A stretch of 64,000 nucleotides of DNA from Ruegeria sp. 6PALISEP08 (GTDB lineage Bacteria; Pseudomonadota; Alphaproteobacteria; Rhodobacterales; Rhodobacteraceae): positions 124,001 through 188,000 of the forward strand of contig NZ_LGXZ01000004.1 of assembly GCF_001238295.1 (NCBI RefSeq), in the 5' to 3' direction. The translations under genes were made by a program, and so were the position numbers. Of this stretch, positions 53,295 to 62,660 are shown piece by piece. Positions within the stretch are counted from its first letter, which is position 1. Each line of letters begins with the position of its first letter. The notes beneath the pieces are model-generated. The model searched no databases. It had not been told where the DNA came from and was given only the letters and a program-made list of their open reading frames with translations.

Positions 53295-54839
53295 TCAGGC
53301 GAACGCGTCCGGCATGGAGGCCTTCTTTTCGGTGATATAGGCTTCCAGCGCCGCAGCGATGTCGGGATCCATCTGCGGTTGCTGATAGTTGGCCAGCAAA
53401 TGCTCGACCCGTGTGGTGGCCAAAGCCCGCGTATCCCGCGCACCTTCTTCCTGCCAGGTTTCATACGGCTTGTAATCCAGCACTTCGGATTTCCAGAACG
53501 ATTCCTTGAAGTTGGCCTGCGTGTGCGAACATCCGAGATAATGCCCGCCGGGTCCGACTTCGCGGATCGCATCCATGGCCTGTGCATTCTCGTCATAAGC
53601 CACGCCTTTGGCCAACCCGTGCAGAACACCAAGCTGATCAGCATCCATGACGAATTTCTCGAAATCGGCGACCAAACCGCCCTCCAGCCAGCCGCAGGAG
53701 TGCAACATGAAGTTCACACCGGACATCAGACCCATGTTCAGCGAGTTTGCGGTCTCATAAGCCGCCTGCGCGTCCGGCAGTTTCGAACCGCAGAACGATC
53801 CCGACGAACGGAACGGCAGGTTCAGGCGACGCGCCAACTGGCCAGCCCCATAAGTAATATGCGAAGCTTCAGGCGTGCCAAATGTCGGCGCGCCCGAGTT
53901 CATATCAATGGATGTCACCATGGCCCCGAAGATTGCCGGTGCTCCCGGGCGAATGATCTGGCTATAGGCGACACCTGCCAGAACCTCGGCCAGAACCTGT
54001 GTCAAAGTCCCGGTGACGGACACCGGCGACATCGCACCACCAACAATAAAGGGTGAGATGATACACGCCTGATTGTTACGCGCATAGACTTCCAGCGAGC
54101 CCATCATCACATCGTCGAACGTCATCGGCGAGTTGATGTTGGTCAGTGAGGTCATCACCGTGTTTTCCTGAACGAACTCCTTCCCGAACAGGATTTCGCA
54201 CATCTCGACCGAATCCTGCGCCCGGCTGGGATCAGTGACCGAGCCCATGAAGGGCTTGTCTGACAGCGTCATATGCGCCTTCAGCATGTCCAGATGGCGT
54301 TTGTTCACCGGAATGTCGGTCGGTTCGCAGATCGTACCGCCCGAATGGTGCAACCACTTGGACATGTAGGCCAGTTTCACGAACTTGTTGAAATCGTCCA
54401 TGGTCGCATACCGGCGGCCACCTTGCGCATCGCGCACAAACGGAGGTCCGTAGACGGGTGCCAAAACCATGTTGCGACCACCGATGACCACCGATTTCTC
54501 GGGGTTGCGGGCGTGCTGAGTAAACTCGCTGGGGGCGGTTTTGATCAACTCACGCGCAAGGCCACGCGGGATACGGACACGTTCACCATCAATATCCGCA
54601 CCGGCATCACGCCAGCGCTCCAGCGCGGCGGGGTTGTCAACGAAGTTGACGCCGATTTCTTCCAACACGGTTTCCGCGTTGTTTTCAATGATCTCAAGTG
54701 CCTCTTCGTTGAGAACCTCGAAATTCGGAATGTTCCGTTCGATGTATTTCTCGGTCTCGATACGAACTGCGGTACGCTCGGCACGGCGGGCGGCGCCACC
54801 GCCACCTCTCGCCCTGCGCCGGGTGTTTGCCTCTGCCAT
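53295..54839 (-). CDS. Trimethylamine methyltransferase (MttB/MtgB) family protein without pyrrolysine
   Basis: A 514-residue TIM-barrel protein of the MttB superfamily. Regions such as LEEIGVNFVDNPAALERW, NMVLAPVYGPPFVRDAQGGRR at about 123-143 (in part), VAYSQIIRPGAPAIFGAM and GPGGHYLGCSHTQANFKESFW near the end are typical. The frame is continuous with no in-frame TAG, so this is not a pyrrolysine enzyme; non-pyrrolysine members such as MtgB act on glycine betaine, proline betaine or carnitine-like compounds. The N-terminus is Arg/Ala-rich (RRRARGGGGAARRAERTA). No corrinoid-protein gene is adjacent, which leaves the methyl acceptor unknown. Confidence 0.87.
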   Translation of the reverse strand: MAEANTRRRARGGGGAARRAERTAVRIETEKYIERNIPNFEVLNEEALEIIENNAETVLEEIGVNFVDNPAALERWRDAGADIDGERVRIPRGLARELIKTAPSEFTQHARNPEKSVVIGGRNMVLAPVYGPPFVRDAQGGRRYATMDDFNKFVKLAYMSKWLHHSGGTICEPTDIPVNKRHLDMLKAHMTLSDKPFMGSVTDPSRAQDSVEMCEILFGKEFVQENTVMTSLTNINSPMTFDDVMMGSLEVYARNNQACIISPFIVGGAMSPVSVTGTLTQVLAEVLAGVAYSQIIRPGAPAIFGAMVTSIDMNSGAPTFGTPEASHITYGAGQLARRLNLPFRSSGSFCGSKLPDAQAAYETANSLNMGLMSGVNFMLHSCGWLEGGLVADFEKFVMDADQLGVLHGLAKGVAYDENAQAMDAIREVGPGGHYLGCSHTQANFKESFWKSEVLDYKPYETWQEEGARDTRALATTRVEHLLANYQQPQMDPDIAAALEAYITEKKASMPDAFA

Positions 54840-54870
54840 GAGAAAATCCCGTCTGGTTGTTTAGGTTGAA

Positions 54871-54901
54871 GCTTGTGATACAGCTTTACCAGATCACAAG
54901 C
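54871..54901. repeat. Inverted repeat in the MttB-family leader
   Basis: GCTTGTGAT and ATCACAAGC form a perfect 9-bp inverted repeat with 13 bases between, 32 bases before the MttB-family start codon. It could be an operator or a leader hairpin. Confidence 0.45.
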
Positions 54902-54974
54902 ATCGGGATTGCGGCGCTCTGGGGGGAAAAGCGACATTGGCACCCTGCTGCGCGGTAAACACCCCCAAAGCGGC

Positions 54975-55670
54975 TCAGGCTTCCGAAACACTATCCCACT
55001 CGATGCTTTCGATACTCGGCTCCAGCATAAGCGGCGCAACCACCTTGTGCTGAAGTTCCTCGAGGTGGTCTTCCATCGAAACCAGAACTGCAATTGTTTG
55101 CGAACCGTCCGCACTGTCTCCTTTTTCGAACCCAACAATTCGAATGTCATTTTGGGCCAACGCCTTCAGAACCGCGACACGCGCATCGGCCTGCGTTTCT
55201 TCCTTGCATTGCAGCAGGATCTTGAATTCTTGTGTCAACGGAACCCCGGCACGCGTTGTACGTTTGAGCCATTTCACCAGTGGCCTGAGACCCAGATTCA
55301 CAAAAATGACAAAGCCCGTCATCATCAAGGCGAACAACCAAGCCCCCGTCCCCGCCATCATTCCGACCGCTGCCGAACACCACAAGGTTGCGGCCGTATT
55401 CAACCCGTGGATTGTGAAACCGTGACGAAAAATGATTCCAGCCCCCAAAAACCCGATGCCGGACACTACCTGTGCCGCCACACGAGTTGGGCTGACTTCG
55501 TCAGGAAACAACGCAGAGAACACAACAAAGGCCGCAGCACTCAAAGCCACCAACGCATTTGTTCGCAAGCCTGCCATCCTCTGTCGGACTTGCCGCTCGG
55601 ACCCGATCAGCGCCCCGCAAAACAACGCCAGCGCCAGATTCAACGCAGCAACTTCTATGGAAATCGGCAA
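54975..55670 (-). CDS. MgtC/SapB-family membrane protein
   Basis: A 231-residue protein with four or five hydrophobic helices in the N-terminal half (EVAALNLALALFCGALIGSERQ, ALVALSAAAFVVFSALFP, GIGFLGAGIIF, TLWCSAAVGMMAGTGAW) and a C-terminal soluble ACT-like domain from about 150. RQVRQRMAGLRTNALVAL, GFLGAGII and the LNTAATLW region are family signatures. MgtC proteins help survival at low magnesium and inhibit the F1Fo ATP synthase. Upstream is an inverted repeat (GAATCCA and TGGATTC, 55691-55708), perhaps a magnesium- or regulator-responsive element. The gene is read toward the MttB-family gene, 135 bases apart. Confidence 0.9.
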   Translation of the reverse strand: MPISIEVAALNLALALFCGALIGSERQVRQRMAGLRTNALVALSAAAFVVFSALFPDEVSPTRVAAQVVSGIGFLGAGIIFRHGFTIHGLNTAATLWCSAAVGMMAGTGAWLFALMMTGFVIFVNLGLRPLVKWLKRTTRAGVPLTQEFKILLQCKEETQADARVAVLKALAQNDIRIVGFEKGDSADGSQTIAVLVSMEDHLEELQHKVVAPLMLEPSIESIEWDSVSEA

Positions 55671-55829
55671 TTCATATTCCTTATCCAGACGAATCCAGGC
55701 TTGGATTCCATCGGGTTGTCATATTTTTGTTACAAAACTTTTACAATTGGCTTTTTTTTGAGACCTGAAAATCCCAAGGAATTGGATGTCGCCCTTGCGA
55801 AATGACCGGGCTTGCCCTAAGGCGCAGGC

Positions 55830-57389
55830 ATGACCCAGACATCCCACGACCGCCTTCTAATCATCGACTTCGGCAGCCAGGTGACGCAGCTTATTGCCCG
55901 CCGCCTGCGCGAGCTGAATGTCTATTGCGAAATCCACCCTTACCAGAATGTCACGATGGACTTCGTGCGGGAAATGGCCCCGCGCGCCGTGATCTTCTCG
56001 GGCGGTCCCGACAGCGTGACACGCGAAGGGTCGCCCCGTGTGCCGCAAGAGATTTTCGACTTAGGCGTACCGATTCTGGGCATTTGCTATGGCCAGCAGG
56101 TGATGATGCATCAACTGGGCGGCAAGGTCGAAAGCGGCCATGGCACCGCCGAGTTCGGACGCGCCTTTGTCACCCCTGAAAGCACATTGGATATTCTGGA
56201 CGGCTGGTTCACCGATGGGGATGAGCAGGTCTGGATGAGCCACGGCGATCACGTCAGTGAAATCGCACCCGGGTTCGAAGTGTTCGGCACTTCTCCGAAC
56301 GCGCCTTTTGCCATCACGGCAGATGCATCGCGGCACTTTTATGCGGTGCAATTCCACCCCGAGGTCCACCACACGCCCAAAGGCGCAAAGCTGTACGAGA
56401 ACTTCATCAAGCTGGCGGGCTTCAAAGGCGACTGGACCATGGGTGCCTATCGCGAAGAGATGATCCGCAAGATCCGCGAACAGGTTGGCGACAAAAAGGT
56501 CATCTGCGGCCTGTCCGGCGGCGTCGACAGCTCGGTCGCGGCGATCCTGATTCACGAAGCCATCGGGGATCAGCTGACATGCGTCTTTGTGGACCATGGG
56601 TTGCTGCGCAAGAACGAGGCCGAAGAGGTCGTGGGCATGTTCCGCGACAACTACAACATTCAGCTGATCCATGCGGATGAAACTGAGCTTTTCCTGGGCG
56701 AACTCGAAGGTCAGAGCGACCCTGAAACCAAGCGCAAGATCATCGGAAAGCTGTTCATCGACGTGTTCCAGAAACACGCCGATACCATCGATGGGGCGGA
56801 ATTCCTGGCGCAAGGCACGCTCTATCCGGATGTGATCGAGTCGGTGTCGTTCTCAGGCGGGCCTTCGGTGACCATCAAGTCGCACCACAATGTGGGCGGC
56901 CTGCCGGAAAAGATGGGCCTGAAACTGGTCGAGCCGCTGCGCGAGCTGTTCAAGGACGAGGTCCGCGCATTGGGCCGCGAACTTGGCCTGCCGCAGAGTT
57001 TTATCGGCCGCCACCCCTTCCCCGGACCGGGTCTGGCAATCCGCTGCCCCGGTGAGATCACCCGCAAAAAGCTGGAGATTCTACGCGAAGCTGATGCCAT
57101 CTATATCGACCAGATTCGCAAGCATGGCTTGTATGACGAAATCTGGCAGGCGTTTGTCGCCATCCTGCCTGTCCGCACCGTGGGCGTCATGGGTGACGGT
57201 CGCACTTATGACTATGCCTGTGCGCTGCGGGCTGTCACCTCAGTCGACGGTATGACTGCTGATTACTATCCGTTCAGCCACGAGTTCCTGGGCGAAACCG
57301 CCACGCGGATCATCAACGAAGTCAAGGGCATCAACCGGTGCACCTATGACATCACATCGAAACCGCCCGGAACGATCGAGTGGGAATGA
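55830..57389 (+). CDS. guaA: GMP synthase (glutamine-hydrolysing)
   Basis: A 519-residue enzyme that aminates XMP to GMP. The class I glutamine amidotransferase domain has [15 protein letters not shown] with the catalytic cysteine at about residues 85-99 and the His-Glu of FHPEVHHT near 174. The ATP-pyrophosphatase domain has the P-loop [18 protein letters not shown] at about 225-242, and the C-terminal dimerisation domain ends with [13 protein letters not shown]. Length and layout are standard. A 13-bp hairpin follows the gene. Confidence 0.98.
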   Translation: MTQTSHDRLLIIDFGSQVTQLIARRLRELNVYCEIHPYQNVTMDFVREMAPRAVIFSGGPDSVTREGSPRVPQEIFDLGVPILGICYGQQVMMHQLGGKVESGHGTAEFGRAFVTPESTLDILDGWFTDGDEQVWMSHGDHVSEIAPGFEVFGTSPNAPFAITADASRHFYAVQFHPEVHHTPKGAKLYENFIKLAGFKGDWTMGAYREEMIRKIREQVGDKKVICGLSGGVDSSVAAILIHEAIGDQLTCVFVDHGLLRKNEAEEVVGMFRDNYNIQLIHADETELFLGELEGQSDPETKRKIIGKLFIDVFQKHADTIDGAEFLAQGTLYPDVIESVSFSGGPSVTIKSHHNVGGLPEKMGLKLVEPLRELFKDEVRALGRELGLPQSFIGRHPFPGPGLAIRCPGEITRKKLEILREADAIYIDQIRKHGLYDEIWQAFVAILPVRTVGVMGDGRTYDYACALRAVTSVDGMTADYYPFSHEFLGETATRIINEVKGINRCTYDITSKPPGTIEWE

Positions 57390-57415
57390 CGGGCGAACTC
57401 AGCGCAGAGGTAAGC

Positions 57416-57449
57416 GTTTGAACGCACAAAGCGTTGTGTGCGTTCAAAC
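57416..57449 (+). terminator. Long perfect hairpin after guaA
   Basis: GTTTGAACGCACA and TGTGCGTTCAAAC form a perfect 13-bp stem with an 8-base loop, 27 bases after the guaA stop. No T run follows, so it may be a Rho-dependent processing or stabilising structure. Confidence 0.55.
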
Positions 57450-57596
57450 CGGTTCCACGGAAATTCTCTGATACGAACTTGCATCTGTTCACTCATAGGC
57501 GTTTGAATGGCTGGATAAATTCAGCCGTCTTTTCTAATGCCTGGCTTTGCACTCCTTCGCATGTTTAGCCTCGCGACCAAAACTGGGTGCATATGA

Positions 57597-58481
57597 ATGA
57601 GTCATGGGCAGGGACACGTCCTAAAGGCAGCACTTTGGATGACCGGTGCCATCGCCTCGTTCACATCGATGGCCGTCGCCGGGCGCGAGTTGAGCGTGAC
57701 GCACGACACGTTTGAGATCATGATGTACCGCAGCATCGTTGGCTTCTGTGTTGTTGTGGGTGTTCTGACCCTCACAGGCAAATGGGCGCAGGTTTCAACG
57801 GAACGTCTGGGGCTGCACGCCCTACGAAACACGTTGCATTTCGCTGGGCAAAACCTGTGGTTCTATGCGGTTGCAGTCGCCCCTTTGGCACAGGTTTTTG
57901 CGCTGGAATTTACGCAACCTCTATGGGTGATCCTGCTGTCGCCTCTGTTTCTGAAAGAACGCCTGACCAGCCTGAAGATCATGGCCGCGCTGATCGGGTT
58001 TGCAGGCGTTCTGATCGTCACTCGCCCGGGCTCGGTCCCGCTCAGCCCCGGCCTTGTTACCGCTGCAATGGCCGCGATTTTCTTTGCATTTACAATGATC
58101 ACCACGAAAAAGCTCACACGCTTTGCAAGCATTGGGTGCATCGTTTTCTGGCTGACTGCCATGCAGGCGGTTTTGGGGGCGGTGGCGGCCGGGTATGACG
58201 GGCAAATTGCATTGCCGAACGCAAGCACCGCCCCTTATCTAATTCTTGTTGGGCTGGCCGGATTGCTGGCCCATTTCTGCATCACCAATGCCTTGGCCAT
58301 TGCCCCAGCAACCGTCGTGGTCCCGTTCGACTTTGCCCGCCTTCCCACAATCGCGGTCGTTGGACTGATCCTGTATCACGAGCCCATTGATCACTGGGTT
58401 CTGATCGGCGCCGCAGTCATCTTTTCCGGGATTTTCCTGAATATCTGGTCTGAAAACCGTAGCAGTTCGGCAACAGTTTGA
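57597..58481 (+). CDS. DMT-superfamily (EamA) exporter
   Basis: A 294-residue inner-membrane protein of ten hydrophobic helices with two EamA repeats: ALRNTLHFAGQNLWFYAVA, LAQVFALEFTQPLWVILLSPLFLKERLT and the second-repeat TVVVPFDFARLPTIAVVGLILYHEPI. EamA proteins export metabolites, amino acids or vitamins; the substrate cannot be told. The ATG at 57597 is chosen because the first transmembrane segment follows directly. It has no operon partner; a further DMT gene lies at 59890, only 29 percent or so alike by eye. Confidence 0.85.
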   Translation: MSHGQGHVLKAALWMTGAIASFTSMAVAGRELSVTHDTFEIMMYRSIVGFCVVVGVLTLTGKWAQVSTERLGLHALRNTLHFAGQNLWFYAVAVAPLAQVFALEFTQPLWVILLSPLFLKERLTSLKIMAALIGFAGVLIVTRPGSVPLSPGLVTAAMAAIFFAFTMITTKKLTRFASIGCIVFWLTAMQAVLGAVAAGYDGQIALPNASTAPYLILVGLAGLLAHFCITNALAIAPATVVVPFDFARLPTIAVVGLILYHEPIDHWVLIGAAVIFSGIFLNIWSENRSSSATV

Positions 58482-58628
58482 AACAGGTGTCACGACAAGT
58501 AACGCTCCGTCACCAGTTGACCTTAAAGTAACCAAATAGAAAGTATCGTGCAGGATACAACGGGCAGGCGATCACAAAAGTCAAACTTAACGCCATGAAA
58601 CCCGCGTATGACCTACAGGGAGGACAAA

Positions 58629-59789
58629 ATGAAAAAAACACTACTCACTACCTGCGCGCTGTGCGTTGGGGCTGCAGCAGCCCATGCAGGTGGTCTTGAT
58701 CGAAGCGGGCAAGGCATCAATCTGATTTTCGAAGAAGGCTCTGCCGTGCAGTTTCGTCTGGGTTACACCAACCCAAGTGTGACCGGCACCATGCCTGCGC
58801 TTGCTGGTCCGAATATCGGTCAACCTCAAGACTCGGGCGAAGTGGCCAACGACTTTTTCACACCGCATTTGGGTTTCAAAACGTCACTGACCGAACAACT
58901 TGATTTCGCCATCATGTATGATCAGCCCTTTGGCGCTGACATCCAGTATGCAAACACCTATCCCCTTTCGATCAACCCAATTCCAGGTGGTCGGACAGAC
59001 ACTCTGCGGGCAAAGGCGGATACGGATGCCATCACGGCATTGCTGCGCTACAAGTTTGATGGTGGTTTCAGTGCAATTGGTGGTCTTCGCGCACAGCGTG
59101 TGAAGGCGTCTGTCACCGTGCCTCTTGCCGCAGGTTACCAAGTTGACTCGAACGCTGACACTGCATTCGGCTACGTTGTTGGTGTCGCATGGGAAAAGCC
59201 CGAGATCGCGGCACGCGTCTCACTGACCTACAATTCGAAGATCAGCCACGATCTGTCGCAAACGGAATCTCTGAACCCACCGCCGTTCCCACCGATTCCT
59301 CCGGGAACTGTGGCCACGTTCAACACAAACAGTGAAATCGAGACTCCGCAGTCGATCAACCTGGATTTCCAGACAGGCGTCGCGCCCAAAACTCTGGTGT
59401 TCGGTTCTATCCGTTGGGTCGACTGGACGCAGCTTGTCTACAACCCACCAAACTATCCGCCGACCAGCAACCTGGTTGATTATGACGAAGCCACTTTCAC
59501 CTACTCGCTGGGTTTGGGGTATCAGTTCTCGGAAGAGTTTTCTGGTGCTGTAACACTGGGCTACGAGTCATCCCAAGGCACCCCGGTTTCGAATCTCGGT
59601 CCGACAGATGGATTCTGGAGTATCGGCCTGGGTGGCACCTACTCGCTTGAGAACGCCAAGATTTCCGGTGGTGTGCGTTACACGGATATCGGAGACGCAA
59701 CGGCAGACGGCGCCTTTGGGCAAACCGCCACCTTCTCAGGCAACAGCGCCTGGAGTGTTGGTTTCCAGATCACCTACGCTCTGAACTGA
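58629..59789 (+). CDS. FadL-type outer membrane transport protein
   Basis: A 386-residue outer-membrane beta-barrel with signal peptide (MKKTLLTTCALCVGAAAAHA). The mature start GGLDRSGQGINLIFEEG is the FadL/OMPP1 N-terminal hatch region, and the chain continues with amphipathic strands and aromatic turns to the terminal ...WSVGFQITYALN, a typical barrel end. FadL-type channels take up hydrophobic compounds such as long-chain fatty acids. GGGAGGA before the ATG at 58629 supports the start over 58608. Roughly 140 bases upstream are free of genes. A terminator follows. Confidence 0.9.
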   Translation: MKKTLLTTCALCVGAAAAHAGGLDRSGQGINLIFEEGSAVQFRLGYTNPSVTGTMPALAGPNIGQPQDSGEVANDFFTPHLGFKTSLTEQLDFAIMYDQPFGADIQYANTYPLSINPIPGGRTDTLRAKADTDAITALLRYKFDGGFSAIGGLRAQRVKASVTVPLAAGYQVDSNADTAFGYVVGVAWEKPEIAARVSLTYNSKISHDLSQTESLNPPPFPPIPPGTVATFNTNSEIETPQSINLDFQTGVAPKTLVFGSIRWVDWTQLVYNPPNYPPTSNLVDYDEATFTYSLGLGYQFSEEFSGAVTLGYESSQGTPVSNLGPTDGFWSIGLGGTYSLENAKISGGVRYTDIGDATADGAFGQTATFSGNSAWSVGFQITYALN

Positions 59790-59812
59790 TCGTAGCTTCT
59801 AAACGACATGCC

Positions 59813-59841
59813 AAAGCCCCGCTCAACCAGCGGGGCTTTTT
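59813..59841 (+). terminator. Rho-independent terminator after the FadL-type gene
   Basis: AAAGCCCCGCT and AGCGGGGCTTT form an 11-bp stem with a 5-base loop followed by TT, 23 bases after the stop. Confidence 0.88.
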
Positions 59842-59889
59842 CGCAAGAACCGGGTCGCAGTTTCAGTTTTTGGATGAGACAGTGACGCC

Positions 59890-60786
59890 ATGAATGCACA
59901 AAAACGTCTATCACCCCGTGCCTGGGCTGAATTGCTTCTGCTTGGCATCATCTGGGGTGCGTCCTTTGTCTCGATAAGAATCGCACTGGATACGATTCCA
60001 GTCATGACATCTGTGCTGCATCGCACTTTCTGGGCCATGCTTGTGCTTTGGCTCATCGTCTGGCTCCAGGGGCACCAAGTGCCGCGTGCGCCCAAGGTTT
60101 GGGGGGCATTTCTGATCATGGGGCTGCTCAACAACGTGATCCCCTTCAGTCTGATGGCCTGGGGGCAGCTGTACATCGACACCGGCCTGACCGCGATCCT
60201 GAACGCTGCCACCGCCGTGTTTGGCGTGCTGGTTGCAGCATTGCTTTTTCACGATGAGCGCCTGACAAAACCCCGATTGCTTGGCGTATGTCTTGGTTTT
60301 ACCGGCGTCACAGTTGCCATCGGCGTGCAAAATTTCGCAGGGTTCAGCCTGCAAAGCACAGCGCAGCTTGCCGTTCTGGCTGGAACAGTTTCCTACGCTT
60401 TCGCAGCCGCATGGGCGCGGTATGCGTTGTCCGACCTTCCACCCATCGTTGCCGCTGCGGGCATGTTGACCGGGTCGACCTTTCTGGTCCTGCCTCTGAC
60501 ACTAATGATCGACGGCTGGCCAACTCTTGCGTTGCCTGCAATCACCTGGGCCGCCATTGGCTATTACGCTATTGTGGCGACCGCCGGGGCATATCTGCTG
60601 TATTATCGCGTCTTAGCTATGGCGGGCAGCGGCAACCTGATGCTGGTGACCTTGGTAATTCCGCCGGTTGCCATCGTTCTGGGGGCAGTGTTGCGCGGTG
60701 AAACCCTCGCTCCCAATGCCTATTTCGGCTTTGCCATTCTTGCCACGGGTCTATTCGTTCTCAATCGCTCTGCCCGTCGCGATTGA
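59890..60786 (+). CDS. DMT-superfamily (EamA) transporter
   Basis: A 298-residue protein of ten transmembrane helices. Repeat signatures are AWAELLLLGIIWGASFVSIR, LIMGLLNNVIPFSLMAWGQ and in the second half MAGSGNLMLVTLVIPPVAIVLGAVLRGE. Specificity is not readable; related carriers export amino acids or aromatic metabolites. The start ATG at 59890 has a G-rich stretch before it (GAGACAGTGACGCC). It starts 49 bases past a strong terminator and its stop lies just before the P-loop gene. Confidence 0.87.
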   Translation: MNAQKRLSPRAWAELLLLGIIWGASFVSIRIALDTIPVMTSVLHRTFWAMLVLWLIVWLQGHQVPRAPKVWGAFLIMGLLNNVIPFSLMAWGQLYIDTGLTAILNAATAVFGVLVAALLFHDERLTKPRLLGVCLGFTGVTVAIGVQNFAGFSLQSTAQLAVLAGTVSYAFAAAWARYALSDLPPIVAAAGMLTGSTFLVLPLTLMIDGWPTLALPAITWAAIGYYAIVATAGAYLLYYRVLAMAGSGNLMLVTLVIPPVAIVLGAVLRGETLAPNAYFGFAILATGLFVLNRSARRD

Positions 60787-60833
60787 CGCCGCCCGTTGCC
60801 CGATTTAGCAAAGGCAAAAAGGGACAGCTCACC

Positions 60834-61706
60834 ATGATCTATACCGCTGCCGAAGACTGGCGCACCGCCCGCCGCAAGAAAGTGCTGTTCTTTGGCATGT
60901 CAGGTCTGGGCAAGACATTTGTGTCGAACATCCTGAGGGATTCGGGGAACTGGTTCCACTATTCGATCGATTACCGGATCGGCACGCGTTACATGGGTGA
61001 ATACATCACCGACAACGCCAAGGCCGAGGCTATGAAGGTTCCGTTTCTGCGCGACTTGTTGTTGTCGGATTCGATCTATATCGGCTCAAATTTATCATTC
61101 GCAAACCTGACCCCGGTTGCCGCCTATCTGGGCAAACCCGGCAACCCGGCTCTTGGTGGGTTGGAAATGCCCGAATACCGTCGCAGACAGGAACAGTTCC
61201 GCCTAGCCGAGATCCACGCCCTTTTGGACACCGAGTACTTTGTCGACCGCGCAGAGCGATTGTATGAGTACCCGCACTTTATCTGTGATACGGGTGGTTC
61301 GATCTGCGAATGGGTCGACCCGGAGGATCCCAAAGATCAGATCCTGTCGGAACTGTCCCGTCAAACCCTGATGATCTGGCTGAAGGGGGATGAGGGTCAT
61401 ACTGCCGAATTGGTGCGACGGTTCGATAAAGCGCCCAAACCAATGTCTTACCAGGCGGAATTTCTGACCCGCGCCTGGGCGGAATACCTTGATCAAAAAG
61501 GGTGCGCCGAATCGGATGTGAACCCCGATGATTTTGTCCGCTGGACCTATGCGCAGGCTCTGGCGCACCGTCAGCCGCGCTATGAGGCGATGGCCGAAAA
61601 CTGGGGCGTGACGATTGCAGCAAATGACATCGGCAAAATTCGCGACGCAGCTGATTTCGATGAGTTGATCGAACGCACCCTTGAGACCAAACGCAAGAAC
61701 GCCTAA
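60834..61706 (+). CDS. P-loop NTP-binding protein of unknown role
   Basis: A 290-residue protein with a Walker A motif VLFFGMSGLGKTFVSNIL at about residues 19-36 and no other motif I can name; YSIDYRIGTRYMG, CDTGGSICEWVDPEDPKD and YAQALAHRQPRYEAMA are notable conserved-looking segments. The short ATP-binding N-terminus and length resemble small kinase-like or ATPase proteins. The frame opens at a TTG at 60783, overlapping the DMT gene, but the ATG at 60834 is the better start. It precedes metA by 36 bases on the same strand and could be its operon partner. Confidence 0.78.
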   Translation: MIYTAAEDWRTARRKKVLFFGMSGLGKTFVSNILRDSGNWFHYSIDYRIGTRYMGEYITDNAKAEAMKVPFLRDLLLSDSIYIGSNLSFANLTPVAAYLGKPGNPALGGLEMPEYRRRQEQFRLAEIHALLDTEYFVDRAERLYEYPHFICDTGGSICEWVDPEDPKDQILSELSRQTLMIWLKGDEGHTAELVRRFDKAPKPMSYQAEFLTRAWAEYLDQKGCAESDVNPDDFVRWTYAQALAHRQPRYEAMAENWGVTIAANDIGKIRDAADFDELIERTLETKRKNA

Positions 61707-61742
61707 CTAGCAGTTTTCCTTACTCTCTTCGAAGTCTGACAT

Positions 61743-62660
61743 ATGCCCATAAAAATCCCATCAGATCTTCCTGCATTTGACGTCCTGACGAAAGAGGGCG
61801 TCATGGTCATGGACGAAGATCAGGCCATGCGTCAGGACATCCGTCCTTTGCGCATCGGAATGCTGAATCTGATGCCCAAGAAAATCCAGACAGAAAACCA
61901 GTTCGCCCGCCTGATTGGTGCGACCCCGTTGCAGATCGACCTGTCCTTAATCCGCATGACGGAACACCGCACCAAAAACACTGCGGCCGAGCACATGTCT
62001 GAGTTCTACCACCCCTTTCAGGAGGTCAAGGACCAGAAATTTGACGGTCTGATCATTACAGGCGCACCGATCGAGCATCTGGAATTTGGCGACGTCACCT
62101 ATTGGGACGAGATCAGCGAAATCTTCGAGTGGACCCAGACGAATGTTCATTCGACCTTTGGTGTCTGCTGGGGCGGAATGGCGATGATCAACCATTTCCA
62201 CGGCGTGCGCAAACACATGCTGGATGCCAAAGCCTTTGGTTGTTTCCGCCACCGGAATCTGAACCCGGCCTCACCGTTCTTACGCGGGTTCTCGGATGAC
62301 TGCGTGATCCCGGTCAGTCGATGGACAGAGATGAAACAAAATGAAATCGACGGTGCCCCCGGTTTGAACACTCTATTGGGCAGCGACGACGTCGGGCCCT
62401 GCTTGGTCGAAGATCCCGACCACCGCGCACTCTATATCTTCAACCATTTCGAATATGACAGCGACACGCTGAAGCAGGAATATGACCGGGACGTTGCCAA
62501 TGGCGCGCCGATCAACGTGCCTATCAACTATTACCCGGATGATGACCCTTCACGGACGCCGCAGAACCGGTGGCGCAGCCATGCGCACCTGCTGTATGGT
62601 AACTGGATCAACGAGATCTATCAGTCCACACCTTTTGATATGAGCAAAATTGGCAAGTAA
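61743..62660 (+). CDS. metA: Homoserine O-acyltransferase MetA, probably acetyl-CoA specific
   Basis: A 305-residue enzyme of methionine synthesis. The catalytic cysteine C142 lies in [10 protein letters not shown] and the histidine-glutamate pair in [10 protein letters not shown] near 236. The residue at position 111 is Glu ([12 protein letters not shown]). In characterised MetA enzymes Gly111 goes with succinyl-CoA and Glu111 with acetyl-CoA, so this one should make O-acetylhomoserine despite belonging to the MetA family. Many databases would label it homoserine O-succinyltransferase. Its 3' end overlaps the hydrolase gene by 11 bases. Confidence 0.92.
   Translation: MPIKIPSDLPAFDVLTKEGVMVMDEDQAMRQDIRPLRIGMLNLMPKKIQTENQFARLIGATPLQIDLSLIRMTEHRTKNTAAEHMSEFYHPFQEVKDQKFDGLIITGAPIEHLEFGDVTYWDEISEIFEWTQTNVHSTFGVCWGGMAMINHFHGVRKHMLDAKAFGCFRHRNLNPASPFLRGFSDDCVIPVSRWTEMKQNEIDGAPGLNTLLGSDDVGPCLVEDPDHRALYIFNHFEYDSDTLKQEYDRDVANGAPINVPINYYPDDDPSRTPQNRWRSHAHLLYGNWINEIYQSTPFDMSKIGK

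Noticed and set aside
53295..54839. Pyrrolysine methyltransferase interpretation of the MttB-family gene
   Set aside because: There is no in-frame TAG, and the reading frame is intact with normal codons.
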